DNA of 64,000 nucleotides from Nocardioides salarius (GTDB taxonomy: Bacteria > Actinomycetota > Actinomycetes > Propionibacteriales > Nocardioidaceae), in contig NZ_JAFBBZ010000001.1 in assembly GCF_016907435.1 (NCBI RefSeq), positions 1,054,001 to 1,118,000 on the forward strand. The letters run 5' to 3'. How positions within the stretch are numbered: position 1 is the first letter of the stretch; each line of letters begins with the position of its first letter. The position numbers were made by a program, and so were the translations under genes. Below, piece by piece: positions 32,618 to 41,900 of the stretch. The notes beneath the pieces are model-generated. The model worked only from the letters and a program-made list of their open reading frames with translations, made no database searches and was not told the origin of the DNA.

Positions 32618-33513
32618 GCGCGGTACTCCCGCCCGGTGAGGGTCAAGAAGACGTCCTCGAGGGTGCCGGTCTGCACCTGCACCCCGTCGAGCAGGTCGAG
32701 CTCGGCGAGCCGGCTGACCACCCGCGCGGGCTCCCGGGTGACCAGCACGGTGCCCTCGACCCGCACCTCCGCGTCCTCGACCCCGTCGAGGGCGCGTCCG
32801 GCGGACCGGTCGATCTGCCCGGGCGCCACGGTGATCCGGGCCGGCGCGTCGAGGCCGCGCACCAGCGCGGCCGGGCTGTCCATCTCGAGGAGCCGGCCGT
32901 GGTCCATGATCGCCACCCGGTCGCAGAGGGCCTCGGCCTCGTCCATGTGGTGCGTGGTGAGCACGACGGTGCGTCCCGACTCGTTGAGCCCCGAGAGCAG
33001 GTCCCACAGGTTGCGCCGCGCCTGCGGGTCCAGCGACGCGGTGGGCTCGTCGAGGAAGACCACGTCGGGGTCGTGCACCAGCGCGCAGGCGATCGAGAGC
33101 CGTTGGGCCTGGCCGCCGGAGAGGTCCTCGACCCGGGTGCCGGACTTCTCGGCCAGGCCGACCCGCTCGAGCCAGTCGTCGGCCTCGCGCGCGGGACGGG
33201 AGTAGAGCGCGGCGAAGGTGCGGATCTGCTCGCGCGCGGTGAGCCGCTCGAAGAACGACGAGGCCTGCAGCTGCACGCCGATGCGCGGCAGCAGCGCCGC
33301 GTTGCGCGGCCACACGGGCTCGCCCAGCACGGTGGCGCTGCCCGACGTGGGACGCCGCAGCCCCTCGACCATCTCGAGCAGCGTGGTCTTCCCGGCACCG
33401 TTGGGGCCCAGGACGCCGACGAACTCCCCCTCGGCGACCTGCATCGAGACGGCGTCGACCGCCCGCAGCGTGCCGTAGGTCATCGTCAGGTCGACCGTCT
33501 CGATCGCTCCCAT
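32614..33513 (-). CDS. ABC transporter ATP-binding protein (DrrA-like)
   Basis: A 299-residue ATPase. Walker A is GPNGAGKTT, the signature LSGGQAQRLSIA, Walker B VVFLDEPTASLD, followed by LTTHHMDEAEALCDR. The extra C-terminal domain of about 80 residues (ARITVAPGQIDRSAGRAL) is common in DrrA/CcmA-type exporter ATPases. Heads a three-gene operon with the permease and SDR. Confidence 0.92.
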   Translation of the reverse strand: MGAIETVDLTMTYGTLRAVDAVSMQVAEGEFVGVLGPNGAGKTTLLEMVEGLRRPTSGSATVLGEPVWPRNAALLPRIGVQLQASSFFERLTAREQIRTFAALYSRPAREADDWLERVGLAEKSGTRVEDLSGGQAQRLSIACALVHDPDVVFLDEPTASLDPQARRNLWDLLSGLNESGRTVVLTTHHMDEAEALCDRVAIMDHGRLLEMDSPAALVRGLDAPARITVAPGQIDRSAGRALDGVEDAEVRVEGTVLVTREPARVVSRLAELDLLDGVQVQTGTLEDVFLTLTGREYRA

Positions 33514-33552
33514 GCCCCGGACCCTAGTACGCCGCCGCAGGGGTCCGCCCGT

Positions 33553-35385
33553 CTAGGCCAGCGAGGCCTGCCAGGCCTCGTGCAGCGCCGAGAACCGGCC
33601 CTCGCCGGCGGCGACGAGCTCCTGCGGGCTGCCGTCCTCGACGACGCACCCGTGCTCCATCACCAGCACCCGGTCGGCGATCTGCACCGTGGAGAGCCGG
33701 TGCGCGATGATCACCGCCGTGCGCCCGGCCAGCACCGTGTGCAGCGCCTGCTGGACCAGCCGCTCGGAGGGCACGTCGAGCGAGGACGTCGCCTCGTCGA
33801 GGATCAGCACCGCGGGGTCGGCCAGGAAGGCCCGGGCGAAGGCCACCAGCTGGCGCTGGCCGGCCGAGAGCCGACCGCCCTGGTTGGCCACGTCGGTCTC
33901 GTAGCCCTGCGGCGTGGCGGCGATGAAGTCGTGCGCGCCGAGCGCGGTGGTGGCGGCCACGACCTCGTCCATCGTCGCCCCGGGTCGCCCGAAGCGGATG
34001 TTGTCGGCGATGGTGCCGGAGAACAGGTAGTTCTCCTGGGTCACCATCACCACGTGGTCGCGCAGGGTGTCGCTGGCCAGGTCGCGCACGTCGACCCCGT
34101 CGAGCAGCACCCGCCCGGCGCTCGGGTCGTAGAAGCGGGTGGCCAGCTTGGCCAGGGTGGTCTTGCCGGCCCCGGTGGTGCCGACCAGCGCGACGCTCTG
34201 GCCCGCGGGCACGACCAGGTCGAGGCCGGGCAGCACCGGGCGGCCCTCGACGTACTCGAAGCGCACCGCGTCGAAGCGCAGCTCCCCCGCCGCCTGCTCG
34301 AGCGGGCGGGGCTCGGCCGGCTCGGGCACGTCGGGCTCCTGCTCCAGCACGCCGGCGAGCTTCTCCAGCGCCGCCGACGCGGACTGGAAGGTGTTGTAGA
34401 ACTGGCTGATCTCCATCATCGGCTCGAAGAACTGGCGCAGGTAGAGCAGGAAGGCGGCCAGCACGCCGACGGTGACCTCGCCGCGGTAGGCCAGGTAGCC
34501 GCCGTAGAGCAGCACGACGGCGATGGTGATGTTGCCGATCAGCCGGATGCCGGGCATGAACCAGGCGACCAGGCGGAAGGCGACGAGGTTGGCGCGGCGG
34601 TACTGGTCGTTGACGTCGTCGAAGATCGCCTGGTTGCGCTCCTCGCGGCGGAAGGCCTGCACCGCCCGCACGCCGCCCATCGACTCCACGAAGTGGACGA
34701 TGACCAGCGCGACCTTCTCGCGGGTGACCCGGTAGCTGCTCGCCGAGGCCTTGCGGAACCAGTTGGTCAGCAGCGCCAGGAACGGCCCGCACAGCAGGGC
34801 CACCAGCCCCAGGCGCACGTCGAGGAAGAGCAGGATGCCGGCGGTGCCGACGAGGGTGAGCGCCGCGGTGACCAGCCCGTCGAAGCCGGTCTCGAGCATC
34901 TCGTGGATGGCGTCGACGTCGCTGGTCTGGCGCGAGATCACCCGTCCCGAGGTGTAGCCGTCGTGGAAGGCCGGGCTGAGTGCCTGGAAGTGCCCGAAGA
35001 CGCGGCGGCGCAGCGCCAGCAGGACGTCCTGGCCGACCACCCCCTGGCGCACCAGGAAGCGGTTGCGCGCCACGGCCTGGGTCAGCGTGGCCAGCAGCAC
35101 CGCACCGACCACCACCAGCAGGGTGGACAGGTCGTCGCGCTCACGGATGGGCGGGATGCCCGAGTCGATGCCGACCTTGACCAGGTAGGGGATCGCCAGG
35201 CGCGCGGCGTTCTCGACGAGCACGATCAGCACCAGCACCTGCAGGGCGCGGCGGTAGGGCGTCAAGAGCTCGCGCAGCAGGCGTCCCGCGCCGCCGCCCA
35301 GCGAGCCGGCGGTCAGCCGCTCGGCGGCCTCGTCGGCGTCGACCTGCGCCTCCCCGCGCCACGAGCGCGACGGCTGCTCGCTCAT
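33553..35385 (-). CDS. Heterodimeric ABC exporter subunit, canonical catalytic Glu
   Basis: A 610-residue half-transporter with six helices (about 45-330) and a nucleotide-binding domain. Walker A is VGTTGAGKTTLAKL and Walker B AVLILDEATSSLD, with the catalytic Glu present. The signature is LSAGQRQLVAFA, a change from LSGGQ. This complements the partner, which has the opposite defect. The start at 35385 overlaps the partner stop by 4 bp. The two would form a MdlAB/TM287-288-like exporter in the cytoplasmic membrane, exporting drugs, lipids or peptides. Confidence 0.92.
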   Translation of the reverse strand: MSEQPSRSWRGEAQVDADEAAERLTAGSLGGGAGRLLRELLTPYRRALQVLVLIVLVENAARLAIPYLVKVGIDSGIPPIRERDDLSTLLVVVGAVLLATLTQAVARNRFLVRQGVVGQDVLLALRRRVFGHFQALSPAFHDGYTSGRVISRQTSDVDAIHEMLETGFDGLVTAALTLVGTAGILLFLDVRLGLVALLCGPFLALLTNWFRKASASSYRVTREKVALVIVHFVESMGGVRAVQAFRREERNQAIFDDVNDQYRRANLVAFRLVAWFMPGIRLIGNITIAVVLLYGGYLAYRGEVTVGVLAAFLLYLRQFFEPMMEISQFYNTFQSASAALEKLAGVLEQEPDVPEPAEPRPLEQAAGELRFDAVRFEYVEGRPVLPGLDLVVPAGQSVALVGTTGAGKTTLAKLATRFYDPSAGRVLLDGVDVRDLASDTLRDHVVMVTQENYLFSGTIADNIRFGRPGATMDEVVAATTALGAHDFIAATPQGYETDVANQGGRLSAGQRQLVAFARAFLADPAVLILDEATSSLDVPSERLVQQALHTVLAGRTAVIIAHRLSTVQIADRVLVMEHGCVVEDGSPQELVAAGEGRFSALHEAWQASLA

Positions 35386-37187
35386 GCGGGCACCTCCGCG
35401 CTCTCGTCGCCCGCGAGCAGGTCGCGGTACGCCGGCACGGTGGCCAGCAGCTCGCGGTGCCTGCCCACGTGGGTGATCCGGCCGTCCTCGAGCAGCGCGA
35501 CGCGGTCGGCGAGCTGCACCGTGGAGGCCCGGTGGGCCACGACGATCGCGGTGGTGGAGGCCAGCACCCGGCCCAGCGCCTCCTCGACCAGCGCCTCGGT
35601 GTGCACGTCGAGGGCGGACAGGGTGTCGTCGAGCACCAGCACGTGGGGTCGGGCCAGGACCGCGCGGGCCAGCGCCAGGCGCTGCCGCTGACCGCCCGAG
35701 AGCGCCATGCCCTGCTCGCCGATGCGGGTGTCGAGGCCCCACGGCAGGTCGTGGACGAAGCCGGCCTGGCTGATCTCCAGCGCCTCCTCGATGTCGGCCT
35801 CGGTGGCGTCGGGACGGCCCAGGGTGAGGTTCTCGCGGGCGCTCATCGAGAACAGGGTGGGGTCCTCGAAGGCGGTGGCGACCAGGCTGCGCAGGTGCTC
35901 GATGCGCAGCTCGCGCACGTCGACGCCGTCGAGGAGCACCCGACCGGCGGTGACGTCCCACAGCCGGGGCACCAGCGCGGTCAGGATCGTCTTGCCCGAG
36001 CCGGTGGCGCCGACCAGGGCGATCGTCTCGCCGGGCCGCACGTCGAGGTCGACGCCGCGCAGCACCGGCTCGTCGAGGGCGTCGGGGAAGGCGAAGTGCA
36101 CGCCCTCGAGGCGCAGGTGGCCGCGGGGCTCGGCGATCTCGCGCTCGCCGCTGCGGATCGCGGGCTCGGTGTCGTAGATCTCCAGGATCCGCGCCGACGC
36201 CGTCATCGCCTCCTGGGCCATGGCCAGGATCACTCCCAGCGAGGAGACCGGCCAGACCAGGCTGAGCATGAGGGTGATGAAGGCGACCAGCTCACCGATC
36301 GAGAGCTGTCCGCGCCCGACCCCGATGGCGCCGAGCAGCAGCACGACCACGACGGCCACGTTGGGGATGACCTCGAGGAAGGTCCAGAACTTCGCCGAGA
36401 GCCGCGCCTTGTCGACGCTGGTGGCGTGCAGGCGGCGCGCGGCGACGTCGTAGAGCTCGCCGACGTGGGTGCTGCGCCCGAAGGACTTGATGACCCGGAT
36501 GCCGACGGCGCCCTCCTCGGCCAGCGTCGCCAGGTCGCCCTGCTCGTCCTGGACCTGGCGCGAGATGACGACGTAGCGCTTCTCGAAGCGCATCGAGAGC
36601 CACACGATCGGCACGGCGGCGGCGGCCACGACCAGGCCCAGCGGCCAGTACATGTGCAGCAGCACGGCGGTGGTGGCCACGAGCTGGACGACGTTGATCA
36701 GCAGGAAGAGCAGGCCGAAGCCGGAGAACCGGCGGATCGCCGCCAGGTCGGTGGTCGCGCGCGAGAGCAGCTGGCCCGAGCCCCAGCGGGCGTGGAAGGC
36801 CATCGGCAGGCGCTGCAGGTGGGCGTAGAGGTCGCGCCGCATCGTCGTCTCGAGCCCGAGCACGGCGTTGGACTGCACCCACCGGCGCCAGAACACCAGC
36901 ACCGCCTCGAGCACGCCGAGCAGCAGCGCCAGGCCGGCCAGCGGCAGCAGCGCCCCCAGGTCGCGGTCGGTCACCGGTCCGTCGATGATCGCCCGGGTCA
37001 CCAGCGGGATGCCGATCGCCAGCGCGACCCCGCCCAGGGAGGCCACCAGCATGATGGCCAGCGAGCCGACGTAGGGGCGCAGGTAGCCGCGCAGGCGCCA
37101 CAGCGAGTGCACGCCGGCGGCCGGCGGCCGGTCCGGGTCGGGACCGAGCTGGTCGGCGCTGCTGGGGGATCCGAGACTGGTTGACAT
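35382..37187 (-). CDS. Heterodimeric ABC exporter subunit, degenerate Walker B
   Basis: A 601-residue half-transporter with six helices (about 45-320) and an ATPase domain. Walker A is VGATGSGKTILTAL, the signature LSGGQRQRLALARAV is canonical, but Walker B reads VLVLDDTLSALD, with Asp replacing the catalytic Glu. Heterodimeric exporters commonly keep one such degenerate site. The gene starts at 37187 and is followed without gap by the partner gene. Confidence 0.92.
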   Translation of the reverse strand: MSTSLGSPSSADQLGPDPDRPPAAGVHSLWRLRGYLRPYVGSLAIMLVASLGGVALAIGIPLVTRAIIDGPVTDRDLGALLPLAGLALLLGVLEAVLVFWRRWVQSNAVLGLETTMRRDLYAHLQRLPMAFHARWGSGQLLSRATTDLAAIRRFSGFGLLFLLINVVQLVATTAVLLHMYWPLGLVVAAAAVPIVWLSMRFEKRYVVISRQVQDEQGDLATLAEEGAVGIRVIKSFGRSTHVGELYDVAARRLHATSVDKARLSAKFWTFLEVIPNVAVVVVLLLGAIGVGRGQLSIGELVAFITLMLSLVWPVSSLGVILAMAQEAMTASARILEIYDTEPAIRSGEREIAEPRGHLRLEGVHFAFPDALDEPVLRGVDLDVRPGETIALVGATGSGKTILTALVPRLWDVTAGRVLLDGVDVRELRIEHLRSLVATAFEDPTLFSMSARENLTLGRPDATEADIEEALEISQAGFVHDLPWGLDTRIGEQGMALSGGQRQRLALARAVLARPHVLVLDDTLSALDVHTEALVEEALGRVLASTTAIVVAHRASTVQLADRVALLEDGRITHVGRHRELLATVPAYRDLLAGDESAEVPA

Positions 37188-37287
37188 CGTCGACGATCCT
37201 AGGCGGCGCCACCGACACCCTTCACCCTGGTTTCCTCACCCCCGGGGCCGTGGGACGCCGGCTCCCGTGCCCCCGGCGGCACGCTGC

Positions 37288-38400
37288 TCAGGAGTCGCTG
37301 CCGAGGAAGACCGGGTCACCGCTGCTCGTGCGCAGCACACCGACCTCCTCGCAGCGCCCGGTGACCGGGTCGCAGTCGACGACGTCGTAGCGCGGGTAGC
37401 GCCGTGTCGTGGCCACGAGCACCGACCCGTCGCTGTCGATGCTCCAGAAGGCCAGGGCATCGCGGTCGCGCGGCTCGGTCCCACCGGGACCGCGCTGCAG
37501 GCGCAACGGCTCCGCGTCGGGCGTCGTCGGCGCCAGGCGGCTCGACCACGCCAGCACGTGCCGGCCGTCGAAGGTGAGCCGGGAGTCGACGGCGCCGCCG
37601 ACCTGGCGCAGCCCGAGCGCCTCGAGCTGCGGGGCGGGCGGACCGTCGTGCAGCACGACCCCCGACCGCACGTCGGCGATCCGGGTCCGCGGGTCGAAGG
37701 ACGTCCAGGAGTCGTCGGCGGTGTCCCAGACCGCCGCACCGTCGGGGCCGCGCAGGAACACCCTGCCCCGGTCGAGCGCGTCGAGCCGGAGCGAGTCGCA
37801 GGAGCCCGGGCAGTCGAGGGGCCGCCTGGCCAGGGTGCTGCGTCGCGCGACGTCGACCAGGTGCAGCGTCGCCGTGCCCTGGTGGAGGGTGGCGACCACC
37901 GCGGTGGACGCCGTGCTGTCGGCCCGGCTGCCCGGCCGGAACGACGAGCGGTCGTCGACCTCCGACGCGACCAGCGGGTAGGAGCGCCCGTCGGGCGCCA
38001 GCAGCCGCGGACGACCGGACACCGAGTGCACGATGCCGTGCTGGGTGCCGCTCGCACCGGTGTCGAGGTCACCCAGCTGCTGGCCCATCCCCTCGAACGT
38101 GCGGCCGCCGAGGTGCAGGTCGCCGCCGGGATCGGCGTACCCGCGCAGGCCGCCGCTGGTGTCGAAGGGGCCCAGGCCGGCCGGGTCCAGCACCCGCGGC
38201 CCGTCGCTCCCTCCGCCGACGAGCAGCGCGAGGGCGACGACGCCGGCCAGCACGGTGGCCCCGGCGGCGCCGCCCAGGGCCGCGCGGCGACGCCGGCGCA
38301 GGCGACCACCCTGGCGCACCGCCCGGTCCAGGTCGCCGGGAGGCACCGGCAGCGCCTCGCAGGCCTCGCGCAGCTCGCGGGTCAGGTCGTGCATGGTCAT
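37288..38400 (-). CDS. Membrane-anchored protein cotranscribed with SigE-family sigma factor
   Basis: A 370-residue protein. A cytoplasmic N-terminus of about 38 residues (LTRELREACEALPVPPGDLD then a basic RRRRR run) precedes one membrane helix (about 40-63) and an extracytoplasmic domain of about 300 residues with repeated beta-strand signatures, possibly a propeller. The ATG at 38400 overlaps the sigma factor stop by 4 bp. This arrangement suggests an anti-sigma or sensor role for the short cytoplasmic part, although no zinc-binding anti-sigma motif is present. Function inferred from context only. Confidence 0.72.
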   Translation of the reverse strand: MTMHDLTRELREACEALPVPPGDLDRAVRQGGRLRRRRRAALGGAAGATVLAGVVALALLVGGGSDGPRVLDPAGLGPFDTSGGLRGYADPGGDLHLGGRTFEGMGQQLGDLDTGASGTQHGIVHSVSGRPRLLAPDGRSYPLVASEVDDRSSFRPGSRADSTASTAVVATLHQGTATLHLVDVARRSTLARRPLDCPGSCDSLRLDALDRGRVFLRGPDGAAVWDTADDSWTSFDPRTRIADVRSGVVLHDGPPAPQLEALGLRQVGGAVDSRLTFDGRHVLAWSSRLAPTTPDAEPLRLQRGPGGTEPRDRDALAFWSIDSDGSVLVATTRRYPRYDVVDCDPVTGRCEEVGVLRTSSGDPVFLGSDS

Positions 38401-38927
38401 CGCTCCTCCTGGGGCGCGTCGAGGCCACTGGCCACCAGGTCGGGACGCAGGCGGCGCAGCGACGCCAGCGCCGCCGACGCCTGCGACTTCACGGTGCCGC
38501 GGCTGCAGCCCAGGGAGCGGGCGATCTCTGCCTCCGAGAGGTCCTCGTAGTAGCGCAGCACCAGCACCGCGCGCTGGCGCGGCGGCAGGCTGCGCAACGC
38601 GGACAGCACCTCGTCGCGGCGCACCACGTCGGCCTCGGGCGAGTCGTGGGAGCGGCCGTCGAGCGGCAGCTGCTCGCTGGGCCGCTCACGGCGCGCGAAG
38701 CCGTAGCGCCGGGCACCGGCGATCTCGTTGAGCACGATGCGGCGCACGTACGCCTCCGGGTGCTCGGCCGCGCACACCTTGTCCCACCGGGAGTAGGCCT
38801 TGGCGAAGGCCGCCTGCAGGGCGTCCTCGGCAGCGCCGCGCTCCCCCGCGACAGCTGCCGCCATCGGGTAGAGCCTGGGCCAGGCGGCGGCGAAGAAGCC
38901 CGCGAAGTCGCCGCTCATCGTCCCCAT
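38397..38927 (-). CDS. SigE-family ECF RNA polymerase sigma factor
   Basis: A 176-residue sigma factor. Region 2 includes DALQAAFAKAYSRWDKVC and PEAYVRRIVLNEIAG; region 4 includes LPPRQRAVLVLRYYEDLSEAEIA and GCSRGTVKSQASAAL. It belongs to the Streptomyces SigE-like group by its RW-x-V and region 4 wording. The ATG at 38927 follows GGAGCTGTC; a further ATG at 38918 is also possible. It is cotranscribed with the membrane protein downstream. Confidence 0.9.
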   Translation of the reverse strand: MGTMSGDFAGFFAAAWPRLYPMAAAVAGERGAAEDALQAAFAKAYSRWDKVCAAEHPEAYVRRIVLNEIAGARRYGFARRERPSEQLPLDGRSHDSPEADVVRRDEVLSALRSLPPRQRAVLVLRYYEDLSEAEIARSLGCSRGTVKSQASAALASLRRLRPDLVASGLDAPQEER

Positions 38928-38952
38928 GACAGCTCCATGCACGTAGGACGCG

Positions 38953-38989
38953 CCGACCGGCCCGCGCGGTTGTCCCGCGAGCCGGTCGG
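38953..38989 (-). terminator. Hairpin downstream of the NAD-glutamate dehydrogenase gene
   Basis: CCGACCGGC (38953-38961) pairs with GCCGGTCGG (38981-38989), with a further CGCG/CGCG pair inside. It lies between the dehydrogenase stop (38995) and the sigma factor start. No T-run follows, as is usual in GC-rich actinobacteria, so termination is likely but not certain. Confidence 0.5.
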
Positions 38990-38994
38990 GACTC

Positions 38995-41900
38995 CTAGCT
39001 CGTCAGCAGCCCACGCACGATCCGCAGCCCGACCGAGAGCCGCGCCAGGTCGGCGTCGTCGTCGGAGCAGATCTCGCCCAGGGTGGTCGCCGCGCGGCCC
39101 ACGGCGGTCGCGTCGGCCTCCTCCCAGGTCGCGATGCGGGCCGGGGCCGACTCCTCGCCGTCGCTGGCCTCGATGACACGCAGAGTCAGCTGCAGGTGCA
39201 CCGAGTGCAGGTCGTCGCGCAGCGCCGCCCGCGCCATCGTCTGCCACCGGTCCTCGCGCGGCAGCGAGAGGATGCGCAGCACCAGCGCGGACAGGCCCAG
39301 CCGCTCGCCGAGCGCGAAGTGCACCCGGGCGACCTCGGCGGGGTCGAGCCCCTCGCGGTTGGCGGCGTCGACGATGCCCAGCACCATGTAGGCCGGCGGG
39401 AGCACCGCGACGCGCGCGGCCAGGTCCTCGGGCACCCCGCGCTCCACGAGCTTGTCGCGGCGCTGCTCGAAGGCGGACAGCTCGCGCCCGGTCATCAGCT
39501 CGGGCAGCCGCGCGACGGTCTCCTGCACCGGTCCGCTGAGCTGCTCGACCGTGCCGCTGCTGTCGAGCGGGGCGCGGCGGTTGGCCACCAGCCAGCGGGT
39601 GGCGCGCTCGACCAGGGTGCGCATCTCCAGACGCATCCGGGTCTGCACCGACGCGTCGAGCCGGTTGTCGTAGGAGCGCAGCTCCTCGCGCAGCGGCAGC
39701 GAGCCGAAGATCTCGCGGGCCACGAAGTTGGCGTGGGTCAGCTCGGCGGGCCCGACGCCGGTCTCCCCGCCCAGGCGCGGCCAGAAGGTCATGCCGGCAC
39801 CGTTGACCAGGTCGTTGACCACCTGGGTCACGATGATCTCGCGGCGCAGCGGGTGGTTGCGGATCTGCTCGGTGAACCGCTCGCGCATCGCGGAGGGGAA
39901 GTAGACCAGCAGGTCCTGGTCGAGGTACGGGTCGTCGGGCACGTCGGAGGCGAGCAGCTCCTGGGCCAGCACGATCTTGGTCCAGGCCAGCAGCACCGAG
40001 AGCTCGGGAGCGGTCAGCCCCTCGCCCCGGTCGGCGCGCCGGCGTACCTCGCGGCTGCTGGGCAGCCCCTCGACCGCACGGTCGAGGACGCCCTCGCGCT
40101 CGAGGCGCTTCATGAAGTCCTCGTGCACGTGCAGCAGCGACGGCGCGTGCGAGAGCGCGTTGGCCAGCGCCAGGTTCTGCTCGTAGTTGTCGCGCAGCAC
40201 CAGCTCGGCGACCTCGTCGGTCATCTGCGCCAGCAGCTCGTTGCGCTGCTTGCCGGTCAGGTCGCCCTCGGCGACCACCCGGTCGAGCAGGATCTTGATG
40301 TTGACCTCGTGGTCGGAGGTGTCGACGCCGGCGGAGTTGTCGATGAAGTCGGTGTTGACGCGTCCGCCGCCGGTCTCCGGGTCGCCGCCGAAGCGGGCGT
40401 ACTCGATGCGGCCGGCCTGGGTGAGGCCCAGGTTGCCGCCCTCACCGATGCAGCGCGCCCGCACGTCGCGCCCGTCGACCCGGATCGGGTCGTTGGCCTT
40501 GTCGCCGGCGTCGGCGTGCGTCTCGTCGCGGCTCTTGACGTAGGTGCCGATGCCGCCGTTCCACAGCAGGTCGACCGGGGCGGTCAGGATCGCGCGCATC
40601 AGCTCGGCCGGGGCCATCGAGGTCACGTCGTCCTTGATGCCGAGCGCCTCGCGCACCTGCGGGGTGATCGGGATCGACTTCTTGGACCGCGAGTGCACCC
40701 CGCCGCCCTCGGAGATCAGGGAGGTGTCGTAGTCGGCCCAGGTGGTGCGCGGCTGCTCGAAGAGCCGTTTGCGCTCGGCGTACGACGCCGCGGCGTCGGG
40801 CGTGGGGTCGAGGAAGATGTCGCGGTGGTCGAAGGCGGCCACGAGCCGGATGTGCTCGGAGCACAGCATCCCGTTGCCGAACACGTCGCCGGACATGTCG
40901 CCGATGCCGACGCAGGTGAAGTCCTCGGCCTGGCAGTCGATGCCCCGCTCGCGGAAGTGGCGCTGCACCGAGACCCAGGCACCGCGTGCGGTGATGCCCA
41001 TCGCCTTGTGGTCGTAGCCCACCGAGCCGCCGCTGGCGAAGGCGTCACCGAGCCAGAAGCCGTAGTCCTGGGACAGCTCGTTGGCGATGTCGGAGAAGGT
41101 CGCGGTGCCCTTGTCGGCCGCGACCACCAGGTAGGAGTCGTCGCCGTCGTGGCGCACCACGTCGGAGGGCGGCACGCTGGCGCCGTCGACGAGGTTGTCG
41201 GTGATGTCGAGCAGGCCGCTGATGAAGGTGCGGTAGGAGGCGATGCCCTCGGCCATCCAGGCCTCCCGGTCGGAGGGGTCGGGCAGCTGCTTGGCGAAGA
41301 AGCCGCCCTTGGCGCCGACCGGCACGATCACGGTGTTCTTGACCATCTGCGCCTTGACCAGGCCCAGCACCTCGGTGCGGAAGTCGTCTCGGCGGTCCGA
41401 CCAGCGCAGCCCGCCGCGGGCCACCGACCCGAAGCGCAGGTGCACGCCCTCGACGCGCGGGGAGTGCACGAAGACCTCGTACTCCGGGCGCGGCCGGGGC
41501 AGGTCGGGGATGGCCGACGGCTCCAGCTTGAGGCTGAGGTAGCTCTTGGGGTCGCCCTGCTCGTCGCGCTGGAAGTAGTTGGTGCGCAGGGTGGCGCCGA
41601 CGTGGATCAGGTAGGAGCGCAGGATGCGGTCGTGGTCGAGGCTGGCGACGTCGTCGAGCGCGCCGGCGAGCTCGTCGCGCAGCGTCTCCAGCCGGGCCTC
41701 CCGGTCCTCGCAGGCCGGGTCGAAGCGGGTCTCGAAGAGCCGCACCAGGAGCCGGGTGATGTCGACGTTGCTGCTCAGCGCCTCCTCGATGGTGTCGAGC
41801 TGGAACGGCGAGCCGCCCTGGCGCATGTACTTGGCGTAGGCGCGCAGCACCGCGACCTGGCGCCAGCTCAGCTCGGCGGCCAGCACCAGCACGTTGAACC

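Noticed and set aside
31502..35691. Long plus-strand frames over the exporter genes
   Set aside because: Antisense shadows; the minus-strand genes show Walker and signature motifs in order.
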